A stretch of DNA of 64,000 nucleotides from CATQHQ01 sp965243805 (GCA_965243805.1 OZ251577.1:3348001-3412000), one strand, 5' to 3'. Shown: positions 42,725 through 54,376, counted from the first letter of the stretch. Program-made: numbers and translations. The notes: generated from the letters alone by a model not told the origin.

Positions 42725-42982
42725 GTGGAGGAACGCGGGACGCGGGAGCAGCGATCTCGCAGGGGTGCCGGAGGGCTCCACCGCTACGCCGGGTACGGCA
42801 TGGCGTGGGTCGCGGCGGCGCTGTTGGGAGGATGGGCCGGCTTGGCTCTGGACGAGCGGCTCGGCACCAGTCCGCTGCTCGTGCTGGTCGGGGCCTTCAC
42901 GGGAGCAGGAGCAGGACTGTACACCCTTTACGCGAGGCTCGTGCTGGAGCCCGCCCACAAGGAGACGGACCGAGAGGAATGA
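42725..42982 (+). CDS. atpZ: AtpZ/AtpI family protein
   Basis: An 85-residue protein with two membrane helices (YGMAWVAAALLGGWAGLALD and LLVLVGAFTGAGAGLYTLYA), the layout of AtpZ/AtpI accessory proteins encoded first in F-ATPase operons. The GTG start at 42725 has a strong AGGAGGT a few bases upstream. It is probably involved in assembly or magnesium supply for the ATP synthase. The stop overlaps the ATG of the next gene (ATGA). Confidence 0.85.
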   Translation: MEERGTREQRSRRGAGGLHRYAGYGMAWVAAALLGGWAGLALDERLGTSPLLVLVGAFTGAGAGLYTLYARLVLEPAHKETDREE

Positions 42983-43368
42983 ACCGGCAGCCGCCCTTCT
43001 ACGTCGCGGCCCCCCTGTTGGTCGGGGCGGGCAGCGTCGCAGCGTGGCCGTTCTTGGGAGGCCCGGCCCGGGCTGCCGTCGCCTGGGCCGCCTGTTCGGG
43101 CTTGGCCGTCCAGCTCCTGCTGCACGCATCGCTCAGGGGATGGCGGCGGAGCCCCGCAGGCTTCGTGAAGGCCGTCGCCGTCGGCTTTGCCGCGCGCGTG
43201 CTGGCCGTCGTCGCGGCTCTCGTCTTCGTCGTGGTTCCGAACCGGGCCGATCCCGTACCGTTCCTGCTTGCGTTCGCCGTCATTCTCGTCTCGACCTCGC
43301 TCGTTGAGGCCGTCCTGGAGTACCGGATCGGCCGTGCGGCGCCAGCCGGAGGCCCTGCCGGAGCATGA
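42979..43368 (+). CDS. atpI: ATP synthase subunit I-like membrane protein
   Basis: A 129-residue protein with about four hydrophobic segments (VAAPLLVGAGSVAAWPF, AAVAWAACSGLAVQLLLHA, VAVGFAARVLAVVAALVFVV and FLLAFAVILVSTSLVEAVLE). It lies between atpZ and atpB, overlapping both by four bases (ATGA), which is the usual place for an AtpI-type subunit. Sequence similarity by eye is weak, so the name rests on topology and position. Confidence 0.7.
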   Translation: MNRQPPFYVAAPLLVGAGSVAAWPFLGGPARAAVAWAACSGLAVQLLLHASLRGWRRSPAGFVKAVAVGFAARVLAVVAALVFVVVPNRADPVPFLLAFAVILVSTSLVEAVLEYRIGRAAPAGGPAGA

Positions 43369-44267
43369 CGAGGTTCCTCGTCCGGGACTCCCACGCCCCG
43401 CAGGACTCCCAAGGCCCGCAGGATTCCCACGGCGCATCCGACGGTGCCGAGCACGGCTTCGACCTGGGGGAGATGTTGTCGCACCACATCCTCGACGCTC
43501 CCTACTACGAGCTGCCCTGGGTCGAGGTCCACCTGCCTTCGTGGATCAGCAAGCACGGCGTCCTCATGCTGCTGGCGGCGGTGATCACCACGGCCGTGAT
43601 GGTGACCGTGGCCCGGACGATCTCCCGCCGGGGGGCGTCCCGGGCGCCGTCGGGCTTCTCCAACGCCGTCGAGGCCATGGTGGTCTTCTTCCGCGACGAC
43701 GTCTGCAAGGGGAACATCGGCCACGGCTACGAGCGCTTCACCCCGTTCGTCCTGACGCTGTTCTTCTTCATCCTGACGATGAACCTCCTGGGGCTCGTCC
43801 CCTGGGGAGGGACGGCAACGGGCAACGTGTCCGTCACCGCCGCCCTGGCCGTCGTGACCTTCTTCGTCGCCGAGGTCTCGGGGTTCAGGACGCTGGGCGC
43901 GGCGGGCTACATGAAGACGATCTTCTTCGCGCCCCCCGGAATGCACGGCTTCGGAAGGTTCGCCATCCTGTGCCTCATGACCCCCATCGAGGTGCTCGGC
44001 AAGTTCACCAAGCCGTTCGCGCTGGCGATCCGGCTCTTCGCCAACATGATCGCCGGCCACATGCTGATCTTCTCCCTCCTGGGGCTGATCTTCGTCTTCC
44101 AGGAACTGTTCCCCGACAAGCTGCTCGTGGTGGGCGGCGTGGCCGGGGCGTCGTTCCTGATGGTGTCGGGGATCATGCTCATGGAGCTTCTGATCGCCAT
44201 CATCCAGGCGTACGTCTTCGCCATGCTGTCGGCCGTCTTCATCGGCCTCATGCAGCACGAGCACTGA
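43365..44267 (+). CDS. atpB: F-type ATP synthase subunit a
   Basis: A 300-residue F0 subunit a, which forms the proton half-channels against the c-ring. Conserved blocks are GHGYERFTPFVLTLFFFILT, NLLGLVPWGGTATGN, and the essential arginine helix PFALAIRLFANMIAGHM. The final helix AIIQAYVFAMLSAVFIG follows. The family normally begins near the FDLGEMLSHHIL segment; the first 25 residues are three six-residue repeats (DSHAPQ-like) encoded by an 18-bp array. The ATG overlaps the preceding stop. Confidence 0.95.
   Translation: MTRFLVRDSHAPQDSQGPQDSHGASDGAEHGFDLGEMLSHHILDAPYYELPWVEVHLPSWISKHGVLMLLAAVITTAVMVTVARTISRRGASRAPSGFSNAVEAMVVFFRDDVCKGNIGHGYERFTPFVLTLFFFILTMNLLGLVPWGGTATGNVSVTAALAVVTFFVAEVSGFRTLGAAGYMKTIFFAPPGMHGFGRFAILCLMTPIEVLGKFTKPFALAIRLFANMIAGHMLIFSLLGLIFVFQELFPDKLLVVGGVAGASFLMVSGIMLMELLIAIIQAYVFAMLSAVFIGLMQHEH
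43386..43439. repeat. 18-bp tandem repeat x3 at the atpB 5' end
   Basis: Units gactcccacgccccgcag (43386), gactcccaaggcccgcag (43404) and gattcccacggcgcatcc (43422). They stay in frame and encode DSHAPQ, DSQGPQ and DSHGAS ahead of the conserved part of subunit a. Confidence 0.8.
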
Positions 44268-44301
44268 TCCTCAACCTCACAAAACCCACATCGGAGACAC
44301 C

Positions 44302-44586
44302 ATGCTGCTCACCACGCTAGGACTCATTCAGGACGCGGTCGCCCAGTCGGACCTGGAGACCGCCAAGAACACCTTCGCCCTCCTGGGCGCGGGCATCGGC
44401 GCAGGACTGGCCGTGGTCGGCGCCGGGCTCGGGATCGGCCGCATCGGCGAAGGCGCGACCCAGGCGATCGCCCGCCAGCCCGAAGCCGTCGGCGACATCC
44501 GCAACTTGGCGATCCTCCTGGCGGCGTTCGTCGAGGGAGCGGCGCTCTTCGCCATCGTGATCGCCGCCCTCTTCAAGTTCATCTGA
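44302..44586 (+). CDS. atpE: F-type ATP synthase subunit c
   Basis: A 94-residue two-helix proteolipid. Helix one is ALLGAGIGAGLAVVGAGLGI with the loop RIGEGATQAIARQPEA; helix two carries the ion-binding glutamate in LLAAFVEGAALFAIV. The residue after Glu is Gly rather than the Ser/Thr used in sodium-binding rings, so proton coupling is more likely. An N-terminal extension of about 20 residues (LTTLGLIQDAVAQS) precedes helix one. The stop overlaps the atpF ATG by one base (TGATG). Confidence 0.95.
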   Translation: MLLTTLGLIQDAVAQSDLETAKNTFALLGAGIGAGLAVVGAGLGIGRIGEGATQAIARQPEAVGDIRNLAILLAAFVEGAALFAIVIAALFKFI

Positions 44587-45116
44587 TGGCCGCTGCGGAA
44601 GGCGGCTGGAACAGCCTCTTCACCCCCGATCTGGGCCTCTCCTTCTGGACGCTGCTCACCTTCGGGGCCATGCTCTTCATCCTCGGGCGCTTCGCCTGGA
44701 AGCCCCTGCTGGGGGCCTTGGACGCCCGTGAGAAGGGCATCCAGAACGAGATCGACGAGGCGAAGCGCCAACGGGAAGAGGCCGAACGGGTGCTGGCGGA
44801 GCGCCAAGCCGAGTTGGCCCAGGGACACCGCCAAGCCCAGGCCGTCGTGGCCGAGAGCCGGGAGGCGGCGGCCAAGCTCGGCAAGGAGCTGGAAGCGAAG
44901 GCGCGGGAGGACGCCCAGGCGATCCTCGACGCCGCCCGCCGGGACATCGAGCGAGAGCGCGAAGCCGCTGTGGAGGCCGTGCGCACCGAGGCCGTGGAGC
45001 TTGCCCTTGCCGCGGCCCAGCGCCTCCTGGCACACCGCCTGGACGACGAGCGGGACCGGCAGCTGGTCATCGGCTACATCGACGAGCTCTCCAACTCCGG
45101 CGGCTTCAGGGCGTGA
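44586..45116 (+). CDS. atpF: F-type ATP synthase subunit b
   Basis: A 176-residue peripheral stalk subunit. One N-terminal membrane helix (LGLSFWTLLTFGAMLFILG) is followed by GRFAWKPLLGALDAREKGIQ and a long charged coiled coil (for example EIDEAKRQREEAERVLAERQ). It dimerises and links F0 to delta on F1. The start shares one base with the atpE stop, and the stop overlaps the atpH GTG. Confidence 0.93.
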   Translation: MAAAEGGWNSLFTPDLGLSFWTLLTFGAMLFILGRFAWKPLLGALDAREKGIQNEIDEAKRQREEAERVLAERQAELAQGHRQAQAVVAESREAAAKLGKELEAKAREDAQAILDAARRDIEREREAAVEAVRTEAVELALAAAQRLLAHRLDDERDRQLVIGYIDELSNSGGFRA

Positions 45117-45691
45117 GAGAAGCCACCGTCGCCCGCAGCTACGCCGAGGCCCTCTTCGAGCTCGCGCAGCGCCACGAAGGGGTCGAAGCGTTCGGCGACG
45201 CCGCCCAAGCCGTAGCTAGCCTCTGCGAGGACGGCACGGTGCGAACGTTCCTGGACACCCCCCGCATCTCGTCGTCGGCCAAGAAGGAGGCGCTGGAGCG
45301 GGCGTTGGGCCCGGCGGTCCCCCGGTGCTTCCTCATCTTTCTCAAGGTGCTGGTGGACAAGGGCCGGCAACGGCTGCTCGTGGAGATCGCAAAGGAGTAC
45401 CAGCGCCTTCTGGACCGCCACCACGGTCGCCGGCACGTGGAGGTGACGGTGGCCCAACCGATCGACGACGCCACCTTGAGCGACTTGGCGGAGCGCATGT
45501 CAATAGCCACGGGCGCGACCGTCGTCCCCCACGTGAAGGTGGCGCCCCGCATTTTGGGCGGCATCGTGATCCGAGACGGCGACACCGTTTACGACGGGTC
45601 CCTGCAACGTCGTCTAGGACTCATGCGACGGCGGCTCCTGGCCGCGGAACTTCCTTCGGCGGACCAGAACGAATCCGTCGGCGGTCCCTGA
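45113..45691 (+). CDS. atpH: F-type ATP synthase subunit delta
   Basis: A 192-residue delta subunit. The N-terminal helical domain begins REATVARSYAEALFELAQRH, and the C-terminal part contains the family hallmark VAPRILGGIVIRDGDTVYDG. It connects the b-dimer to the top of the alpha/beta hexamer. The GTG start overlaps the atpF stop (GTGA). The gene ends 28 bases before atpA. Confidence 0.93.
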   Translation: MREATVARSYAEALFELAQRHEGVEAFGDAAQAVASLCEDGTVRTFLDTPRISSSAKKEALERALGPAVPRCFLIFLKVLVDKGRQRLLVEIAKEYQRLLDRHHGRRHVEVTVAQPIDDATLSDLAERMSIATGATVVPHVKVAPRILGGIVIRDGDTVYDGSLQRRLGLMRRRLLAAELPSADQNESVGGP

Positions 45692-45719
45692 CAACGAACC
45701 ACAGGAAAGAACACACGAC

Positions 45720-47276
45720 ATGGCAGACTCCCATCTTCGGGCAGGCGAGCTCAAAGGAGTGCTCCTGGCCGAGATCGAGCGATACGAAGAGGCCCTCGAC
45801 GCCGAGGAAGTAGGCGAAGTCCTGGAGGTCAAGGACGGGGTGGCCCGCATCTACGGACTTGGCCGGGCCATGGCCAGCGAGATGCTGGAGATCGCTTCCG
45901 GCGAGACCGGCGAGACCGTCACCGCTCTGGCGTTGAACCTGGAGGAAGACAACATCGGCGCCGTGGTCATGGGCGAATGGGCCGGACTGCACGAGGGCGA
46001 CGAAGTGCGTCGCACGGGTCGGGTGCTGGACGTGCCTGTGGGCGACGGCTACCTGGGCCGGGTGGTGGACGCCCTGGGCGCCCCGGTGGACGGGGGACCC
46101 GCCATCGAAAGCAGCGGCCGCCGCCAGATCGACGTGGTGGCTCCCGGAATCGTCAAGCGCCAGCCGGTCAAGGAGCCCCTCCAGACGGGCATCAAGGCCA
46201 TCGACGCCATGATCCCTATCGGCCGCGGGCAGCGCGAGCTGATCATCGGCGACCGGCAGACCGGGAAGACGGCGATCGCCGTGGACGCGATCATCAACCA
46301 GCGGGACACGGACGTCATCTGCATCTACTGCGCCGTGGGCCAGCGGGCCGGACAGGTGGCCGGCGTGGTGGAGACCCTCCGCCACTACGACGCCATGGAC
46401 TACACCATCGTGGTGGCCGCCAACGCCTCCGATCCCGCCCCCATGCAGTACATCGCCCCCTACTCGGCGACTGCCCTGGCGGAGGACTTCATGTGGCGGG
46501 GCAAGCATGTCCTCGTGGTCTACGACGACCTCTCCAAGCAGGCCCAGGCGTACCGCCAGCTCTCCCTGGTGCTCCGGCGTCCCCCCGGGCGGGAAGCCTA
46601 TCCCGGCGACGTCTTCTACCTCCACTCCCGCCTGTTGGAGCGGGCGGCCAAGCTCTCCGACGAGCTGGGCGGCGGCTCCCTCACCGCGCTCCCCATCATC
46701 GAGACCCAGGCGGGGGACGTGTCGGCCTACATTCCCACCAACGTCATCTCGATCACCGACGGCCAGATCTACCTGGAGCCCGACCTCTTCAACTCCGGTG
46801 TGCGGCCGGCGGTCAACGTGGGCATCTCGGTCTCCCGGGTGGGAGGCGCGGCCCAGATCAAGGCGATGAAGAAGGTGGCGGGCCGGCTGCGCCTCGACTT
46901 GGCCCAGTTCCGCGCCATGGAGACCTTCGCCCAGTTCGCGTCGGACCTGGACGCCGCCACCCAGCAGCAGCTGGCCAGGGGGCAGCGCACGGTGGAGGTG
47001 CTCAAGCAGCCCCAGTACCGGCCCGTGTCGGTGGAGCGGCAGATCGCGGCGATCTACGCCGTCACCAACGACTACATCGACGACGTGGAGCTGTCCAAGG
47101 TGCGCCAGTGGGAGCGCGGCTTCCTGGAGTTCCTGGAGAGCCGATACAACGACGTCCTGGTGGGCCTGAAGCAGGAAGGCAAGCTCACGGAGGACGTGGA
47201 AGGCCGGCTCAAAGAGGCGATCGGCGAGTACGCCGCCGTCTTCGAGGCCGACGCCGAAGCCACCGCGGCCGCCTGA
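45720..47276 (+). CDS. atpA: F-type ATP synthase subunit alpha
   Basis: A 518-residue alpha subunit of normal length, with Walker A GDRQTGKTA, PGREAYPGDVFYLHSRLLER, and the alpha signature region PAVNVGISVSRVGGAAQIKA. It forms the non-catalytic nucleotide sites of F1. The ATG at 45720 begins MADSHLRAGELKGVLLAEIE. It is followed by atpG after one base. Confidence 0.97.
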   Translation: MADSHLRAGELKGVLLAEIERYEEALDAEEVGEVLEVKDGVARIYGLGRAMASEMLEIASGETGETVTALALNLEEDNIGAVVMGEWAGLHEGDEVRRTGRVLDVPVGDGYLGRVVDALGAPVDGGPAIESSGRRQIDVVAPGIVKRQPVKEPLQTGIKAIDAMIPIGRGQRELIIGDRQTGKTAIAVDAIINQRDTDVICIYCAVGQRAGQVAGVVETLRHYDAMDYTIVVAANASDPAPMQYIAPYSATALAEDFMWRGKHVLVVYDDLSKQAQAYRQLSLVLRRPPGREAYPGDVFYLHSRLLERAAKLSDELGGGSLTALPIIETQAGDVSAYIPTNVISITDGQIYLEPDLFNSGVRPAVNVGISVSRVGGAAQIKAMKKVAGRLRLDLAQFRAMETFAQFASDLDAATQQQLARGQRTVEVLKQPQYRPVSVERQIAAIYAVTNDYIDDVELSKVRQWERGFLEFLESRYNDVLVGLKQEGKLTEDVEGRLKEAIGEYAAVFEADAEATAAA

Positions 47277-47277
47277 C

Positions 47278-48138
47278 GTGTCCAGCTCGCAGGACGTTCT
47301 GCGACGGATCAAGTCCGTCAAGAACACGCGGAAGATCACCCGCACCATGGAGCTGGTGGCCACCTCCAAGCTCAAGCGGGCGATGGACCGCATGGCAGCG
47401 GCCCGCCCCTACGCAGACGCGCTGGCGGGACTGGTGGGCGGCCTCTGGTCCCCCTTCCTGGCACAGGAGTATCCGCTGCTGCGCCGGCCAGCGCAGACCA
47501 AGCGAGCGGCGGTCCTCCTCCTCACGGCCAACCGAGGGTTCTGCGGTGCCTTCAACTCCAACTTGATCCGGGAGGCGCGAGATCGCCTGGAGGCCCTGGA
47601 AGGCGCCGGAGTGCAGGTCGAGCTTCACGTGTCGGGCAAGAAGGGCCTCGCCTTCTTCCGCTTTCGGGGCGCCGAGATCGCGTCGTCCACCACCGAGATC
47701 GGCGACAGCCCAGAGCCCGACGACGCGGAGCAGTTGGTGGCCCCCCTTCGGGAGCGCTTCGCCGCGGGGGAGCTGGACGCGGTCCACCTGGTGAGCTCCG
47801 AGTTCCGCTCGGCGATCTCCACGCCTCCGCGCACGACGCAGCTCCTCCCCGTCGAGCCCCCCGCGGCCGGCACGCCCGTGGACGCCTTCATCATGTCGCC
47901 CGCGGCCGGCGAGATCGTGGGCCGGCTCCTCCCCAGCTACCTGCGGAGCGCGGTCTACAGTGCGCTGGTGGAGAACGCCGCCGGCGAGCAGGGTGCGCGC
48001 CGGGCCGCCATGAAGAGCGCCACCGACAACGCCGGGGATATCCTCGAAACTCTGACTCGCAGCTACAACCGGGCTCGCCAAGCCCAGATCACCCAGGAGA
48101 TCGCGGAGATCGTGGGCGGGGCCGCGGCGCTGGAATGA
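47278..48138 (+). CDS. atpG: F-type ATP synthase subunit gamma
   Basis: A 286-residue central rotor subunit. The N-terminal helix has RRIKSVKNTRKITRTMELVA and the C-terminal helix has MKSATDNAGDILETLTRSYN followed by RARQAQITQEIAEIV, which together make the coiled coil in the hexamer bore. The start is GTG. Its stop overlaps an ATG at 48135 (ATGA) that is in frame with atpD, followed by an 18-bp repeat. Confidence 0.95.
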   Translation: MSSSQDVLRRIKSVKNTRKITRTMELVATSKLKRAMDRMAAARPYADALAGLVGGLWSPFLAQEYPLLRRPAQTKRAAVLLLTANRGFCGAFNSNLIREARDRLEALEGAGVQVELHVSGKKGLAFFRFRGAEIASSTTEIGDSPEPDDAEQLVAPLRERFAAGELDAVHLVSSEFRSAISTPPRTTQLLPVEPPAAGTPVDAFIMSPAAGEIVGRLLPSYLRSAVYSALVENAAGEQGARRAAMKSATDNAGDILETLTRSYNRARQAQITQEIAEIVGGAAALE

Positions 48139-48149
48139 TCCGTGCGACC

Positions 48150-48185
48150 GAACAACGTGGAGACGCAGAACAACGTGGAGACGCA
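48150..48185. repeat. 18-bp tandem repeat x2 (plus partial) at the atpD 5' end
   Basis: Two identical units, gaacaacgtggagacgca, at 48150 and 48168, with a partial match on either side. They encode EQRGDA twice in the atpD frame and separate the ATG that overlaps the atpG stop (48135) from the ATG with the better ribosome site (48195). Confidence 0.85.
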
Positions 48186-48194
48186 AAGGACAAC

Positions 48195-49628
48195 ATGAGC
48201 GACGACAACAACAAGGGTCGGGTGGTGCAGGTGATCGGACCCGTGCTGGATGTGGAGTTCCACCCCGCCCACCTCCCCGAGATCTACAACGCCCTGCGCC
48301 TGACCGCCGAAGCCGAGTCGGGCCGCAAGATCGAACTGGTGGCGGAGGTGCAGCAGCACATCGGCCGCTCCCAGGTCCGCGCCGTGTCGATGAGTTCGAC
48401 CGACGGCGTGCAGCGCGGGATGGAGGTGCTGGACACGGGACGCTCGATCGCGGTGCCGGTGGGCGAGCCCGCCCTGGGGCGCATCCTCAACGTCCTGGGC
48501 GAGCCCGTGGACGAGCGCGGACCGGTCGCCGGCGGCGAGGAGGTGGAGCGCTGGCCGATCCACCGCCTCTCCCCTCGGTTCGACGACCTGGAGCCCAAGA
48601 CCGAGATCTTCGAGACGGGGATCAAGGTCGTGGACCTGCTGGCTCCCTACGTGAAGGGCGGCAAGACGGGGCTCTTCGGCGGCGCCGGCGTCGGCAAGAC
48701 GGTCATCATCATGGAGCTCATCAACAACATCGCCATGGAGCACGGCGGCCGCTCCGTGTTCTGCGGCGTGGGCGAGCGCACTCGCGAAGGCAACGACCTG
48801 TGGAACGAGATGACCGACTCGGGCGTCATCGACTCCACCGCCCTGGTGTACGGACAGATGAACGAGCCGCCGGGCGCCCGCCTCCGGGTGGGGCTGTCGG
48901 GGCTCACGATCGCCGAGTACTTCCGCGACGTGGAGAAGCAGGACGTCCTCCTCTTCATCGACAACATCTTCCGCTTCACCCAAGCGGGCTCCGAGGTGTC
49001 GGCGCTTCTGGGCCGGATGCCGTCGGCGGTGGGCTACCAGCCGACCCTGGGCACCGAGATGGGGGAGCTGCAGGAGCGCATCACCTCCACTCGCGAGGGT
49101 TCGATCACTTCGGTGCAGGCGATCTACGTCCCCGCCGACGACCTGACCGACCCGGCGCCGGCGGCGGCGTTCACCCACCTGGACGCAACCACCGTCCTCT
49201 CCCGCTCCATCTCCGAGAAGGGCATCTACCCGGCGGTGGACCCCCTGGACTCGTCGTCGCGCATCCTGGATCCCCAGTTCCTGGGGGAGCGCCACTACCG
49301 GGTGGCGGGAGGCGTCCAGGAGATCCTCCAGCGCTACAAGGACCTGCAGGACATCATCGCGATCCTGGGGATGGACGAGCTGTCGGAGGAGGACAAGATC
49401 ATCGTCGGCCGCGCCCGGCGGATCGAGCGCTTCCTCTCCCAGCCTTTCTTCGTGGCCACGGCGTTCACCAACATCCCGGGATGCTACGTCAAGCTGGAGG
49501 AGACGATCGAGTCCTTCGAGCGCGTGGTGGCGGGGGAGTTCGACCACCTGCCCGAGCAGGCGTTCTACATGAAGGGTGGGATCGAGCAGGTCGTGGAGGC
49601 GGCGGAGAAGATGGGCGGAAGCGCCTGA
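48195..49628 (+). CDS. atpD: F-type ATP synthase subunit beta
   Basis: A catalytic beta subunit of 477 residues from ATG 48195, which has AAAGGA four bases upstream and gives the family start NKGRVVQVIGPVLDVEFHP. An in-frame ATG at 48135 overlapping the atpG stop would add 20 repeat-derived residues. Motifs are Walker A FGGAGVGKTVI, the catalytic-loop region GVGERTREGNDLW, LLFIDNIFRFTQAGSEVSAL, and the regulatory DELSEED in ILGMDELSEEDKIIVGRARR. Confidence 0.96.
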   Translation: MSDDNNKGRVVQVIGPVLDVEFHPAHLPEIYNALRLTAEAESGRKIELVAEVQQHIGRSQVRAVSMSSTDGVQRGMEVLDTGRSIAVPVGEPALGRILNVLGEPVDERGPVAGGEEVERWPIHRLSPRFDDLEPKTEIFETGIKVVDLLAPYVKGGKTGLFGGAGVGKTVIIMELINNIAMEHGGRSVFCGVGERTREGNDLWNEMTDSGVIDSTALVYGQMNEPPGARLRVGLSGLTIAEYFRDVEKQDVLLFIDNIFRFTQAGSEVSALLGRMPSAVGYQPTLGTEMGELQERITSTREGSITSVQAIYVPADDLTDPAPAAAFTHLDATTVLSRSISEKGIYPAVDPLDSSSRILDPQFLGERHYRVAGGVQEILQRYKDLQDIIAILGMDELSEEDKIIVGRARRIERFLSQPFFVATAFTNIPGCYVKLEETIESFERVVAGEFDHLPEQAFYMKGGIEQVVEAAEKMGGSA

Positions 49629-49632
49629 TTCG

Positions 49633-49932
49633 ATGGCCAAGCTGCTGGAGGTCCAGGTGTTGACGCCCGCGGGGGCGGTGTTCGAGGGACGCGCCCGGTC
49701 GCTGGTCGCGCCCGCCTGGGACGGCCGGGTCGGAGTCCTTCCGCGCCACGCCCCGTTCCTGACTCTTCTGGGCGCCGGTCCGCTGGAGGTGAGAACCGAG
49801 TCCGGCGACCCACGCGAGTTCGGCGTCTCCGGCGGCGTCATGAAGGTGGAGGCCGACGCCGTGACCGTGCTGGCCGACCGGGCCGACGCCAACGGGGCCG
49901 CCCCCGACGGGGCCGACGGGACCCACGGGTAG
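49633..49932 (+). CDS. atpC: F-type ATP synthase subunit epsilon, short form
   Basis: A 99-residue epsilon subunit comprising only the N-terminal beta-sandwich: LEVQVLTPAGAVFEGRARSL, GRVGVLPRHAPFLTLLGAG, and GVMKVEADAVTVLADRA. The usual C-terminal two-helix domain of about 45 residues is missing; the protein ends in a Gly/Asp/Ala tail. That domain mediates autoinhibition of ATP hydrolysis in many bacteria, so this enzyme probably lacks that brake. It is the last gene of the operon. Confidence 0.9.
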   Translation: MAKLLEVQVLTPAGAVFEGRARSLVAPAWDGRVGVLPRHAPFLTLLGAGPLEVRTESGDPREFGVSGGVMKVEADAVTVLADRADANGAAPDGADGTHG

Positions 49933-49980
49933 CGCCCCCCGGGACCGTACTTCCGCGCCGATGCCCCTTCGCCCTCCGCC

Positions 49981-50799
49981 ATGAAGCTCGATCTGCACGT
50001 GCACTCCACCGCCTCCGACGGCGTGTGCTCTCCGGAGGAAGTGGTGGAGCGAGCCGTCGCCGGCGGACTCGACGCGATTGCGCTGGCGGACCACGACACG
50101 GTCGCCGGCGTGGGACCGGCGGTGCGGGCTGCTCGGGGACGTTCAATCGAAGTGGTCGCCGGCGTCGAGCTGAGCAGCACCTACCGCGGCGAGGATGTCC
50201 ATGTCCTCGGGTACTTCCTGGACATCCAGTCCCCGGCCCTGGCGGCGCACCATCGGCGCGGACTTGAACGTCGCGCTGCCCGCATGGCGGAGATGCGGGA
50301 GAAGCTGGCGACGCAGGGAGTGCCCGTAACGAGCCGCCAAGTGGACGCCCAGCGGGGCTCGGCCGAAGTGGCCCCGGCCCGTCCCCACTTGGCGCGCGCG
50401 CTGGTGGAGGCGGGCCACGCCGCTTCGGTGCGGGACGCCTTTGCCCGCCTGATCGGCGACGGTTGCCCTGCCTACGTTCCCACCAAGGTTGCCACGCCGG
50501 AGGAGGTGATCGGGGTCGCGCTGGCGGCTGGGGGTATCCCCGTGTGGGCCCACCCGCCGGCGAGCCTCTTGGGGGAGCTGCTGCCGCCCATGATCGACGC
50601 TGGGCTCATGGGCTTGGAGGTCCACCGGCCGCCGGGGAGGTCCGCCAGCCCCTCCGTCTTGCGCGAGCTGGCCCGACGACACGGGCTGCTGGTCACCGGA
50701 GGCTCGGACTGGCACGGTCCCGGAGGAGGCCACGAACTTGGGGACTTCTTCGTGACCGCCGACGAAGTCGCCGGCTTCCTGGAAGCGGGGGGAATGTAG
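49981..50799 (+). CDS. PHP domain phosphatase (nucleoside bisphosphate phosphatase-like)
   Basis: A 272-residue PHP protein with all metal-binding blocks: KLDLHVHSTASDG at the N-terminus, AIALADHDTVAG, VVAGVELSSTYRGEDVHVLG, GGIPVWAHP and VTGGSDWHGPG. The length and order fit the TrpH/YciV group that hydrolyses 3',5'-nucleoside bisphosphates or RNA 5' ends. It starts 48 bases after atpC and may be cotranscribed. The stop is at 50797-50799, just before the rRNA leader. Confidence 0.85.
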   Translation: MKLDLHVHSTASDGVCSPEEVVERAVAGGLDAIALADHDTVAGVGPAVRAARGRSIEVVAGVELSSTYRGEDVHVLGYFLDIQSPALAAHHRRGLERRAARMAEMREKLATQGVPVTSRQVDAQRGSAEVAPARPHLARALVEAGHAASVRDAFARLIGDGCPAYVPTKVATPEEVIGVALAAGGIPVWAHPPASLLGELLPPMIDAGLMGLEVHRPPGRSASPSVLRELARRHGLLVTGGSDWHGPGGGHELGDFFVTADEVAGFLEAGGM

Positions 50800-50803
50800 G
50801 GGC

Positions 50804-50872
50804 CTCTGGAGGCGGCTCCGCCCCTTGGGGTTGACTGCTCCTGGAGGCGTCCCCGCCCTCGGGGGTTGACTT
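50804..50872. repeat. 34-35 bp tandem duplication in the rRNA leader
   Basis: Two adjacent copies (50804-50837 and 50838-50872) share ctggaggcg, ccgccc and ggggttgact. Each carries a TTGACT hexamer, so the -35 region of a putative rRNA promoter appears duplicated. Confidence 0.7.
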
Positions 50873-50893
50873 CCCCCGAAGAGGGGTTACCTT
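50866..50893 (+). promoter_or_regulatory. putative promoter of the 23S-5S operon
   Basis: TTGACT (50866-50871), a 16-base spacer and TACCTT (50888-50893) make a sigma-70-like promoter about 290 bases before the mature 23S. The upstream copy of the duplicated block provides a second TTGACT at 50831-50836 with no matching -10. A further TTGACA occurs near 50980. Confidence 0.45.
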
Positions 50894-51179
50894 CCAAAGC
50901 TGTTCGCTTCGGATTCGGCGGATCGGCCCTGGGGCCGGCCGTCGGGCGTCCAACCGGACGGAGCGAACGCCTGGATTCTTGACAGCATGGGTAGAAGGAA
51001 GGAAAGAGCCTTAGGTCGCTCCGACCGTTCCGTTCTCCACGGCCGGGTTGGCACGCGGAGGGTGGGACGGCGCGAGCGTACGTGTTGGAAAGGCGACGGT
51101 GGACTGGCCCAGTTGCCGAGCCGGATGCGGGGCGGACGGAAGTCGCGGTCCCGCGTATCGGCCCATGGAGCGAGGGGCT
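50894..51179 (+). other. 23S rRNA leader without 16S or tRNA
   Basis: This 286-bp stretch between the putative promoter and the 23S has no 16S 3' end, no tRNA and no coding pattern. The 23S-5S pair therefore seems transcribed independently of 16S. I see no clear antitermination boxA. Confidence 0.6.
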
Positions 51180-54168
<2,989 letters not shown>

Positions 54169-54244
54169 GCCATCCATTCTTTCCACCTCGTCTTTCCAAC
54201 ACGGAGCCTTCGGCTCTCTTCCTTCCTTCTTACCCTGCCAGCTT

Positions 54245-54368
54245 GCAGGCTGGTGGCCAGAGCGCAGGAGATACACCCGATCCCATCCCGAACTCGGCAG
54301 TTAAGCCCTGCAGCGCGGATGGTACTGCTGGGGCAACCCGGTGGGAGAGTACGTCGCCGCCAGCCTGC
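54245..54368 (+). rRNA. rrf: 5S ribosomal RNA
   Basis: About 120 bases beginning 76 bases after the 23S. The ends pair (gcaggctgg with ccagcctgc). The interior has cccgatcccatcccgaactc and ggagagtacgtcgccgccag, the standard 5S loops. Confidence 0.93.
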
Positions 54369-54376
54369 TATTCGAA

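Noticed and set aside
50800..51179. 16S 3' end or spacer tRNAs before 23S
   Set aside because: No anti-Shine-Dalgarno 3' end, no tRNA-like cloverleaf and no conserved 16S sequence found.
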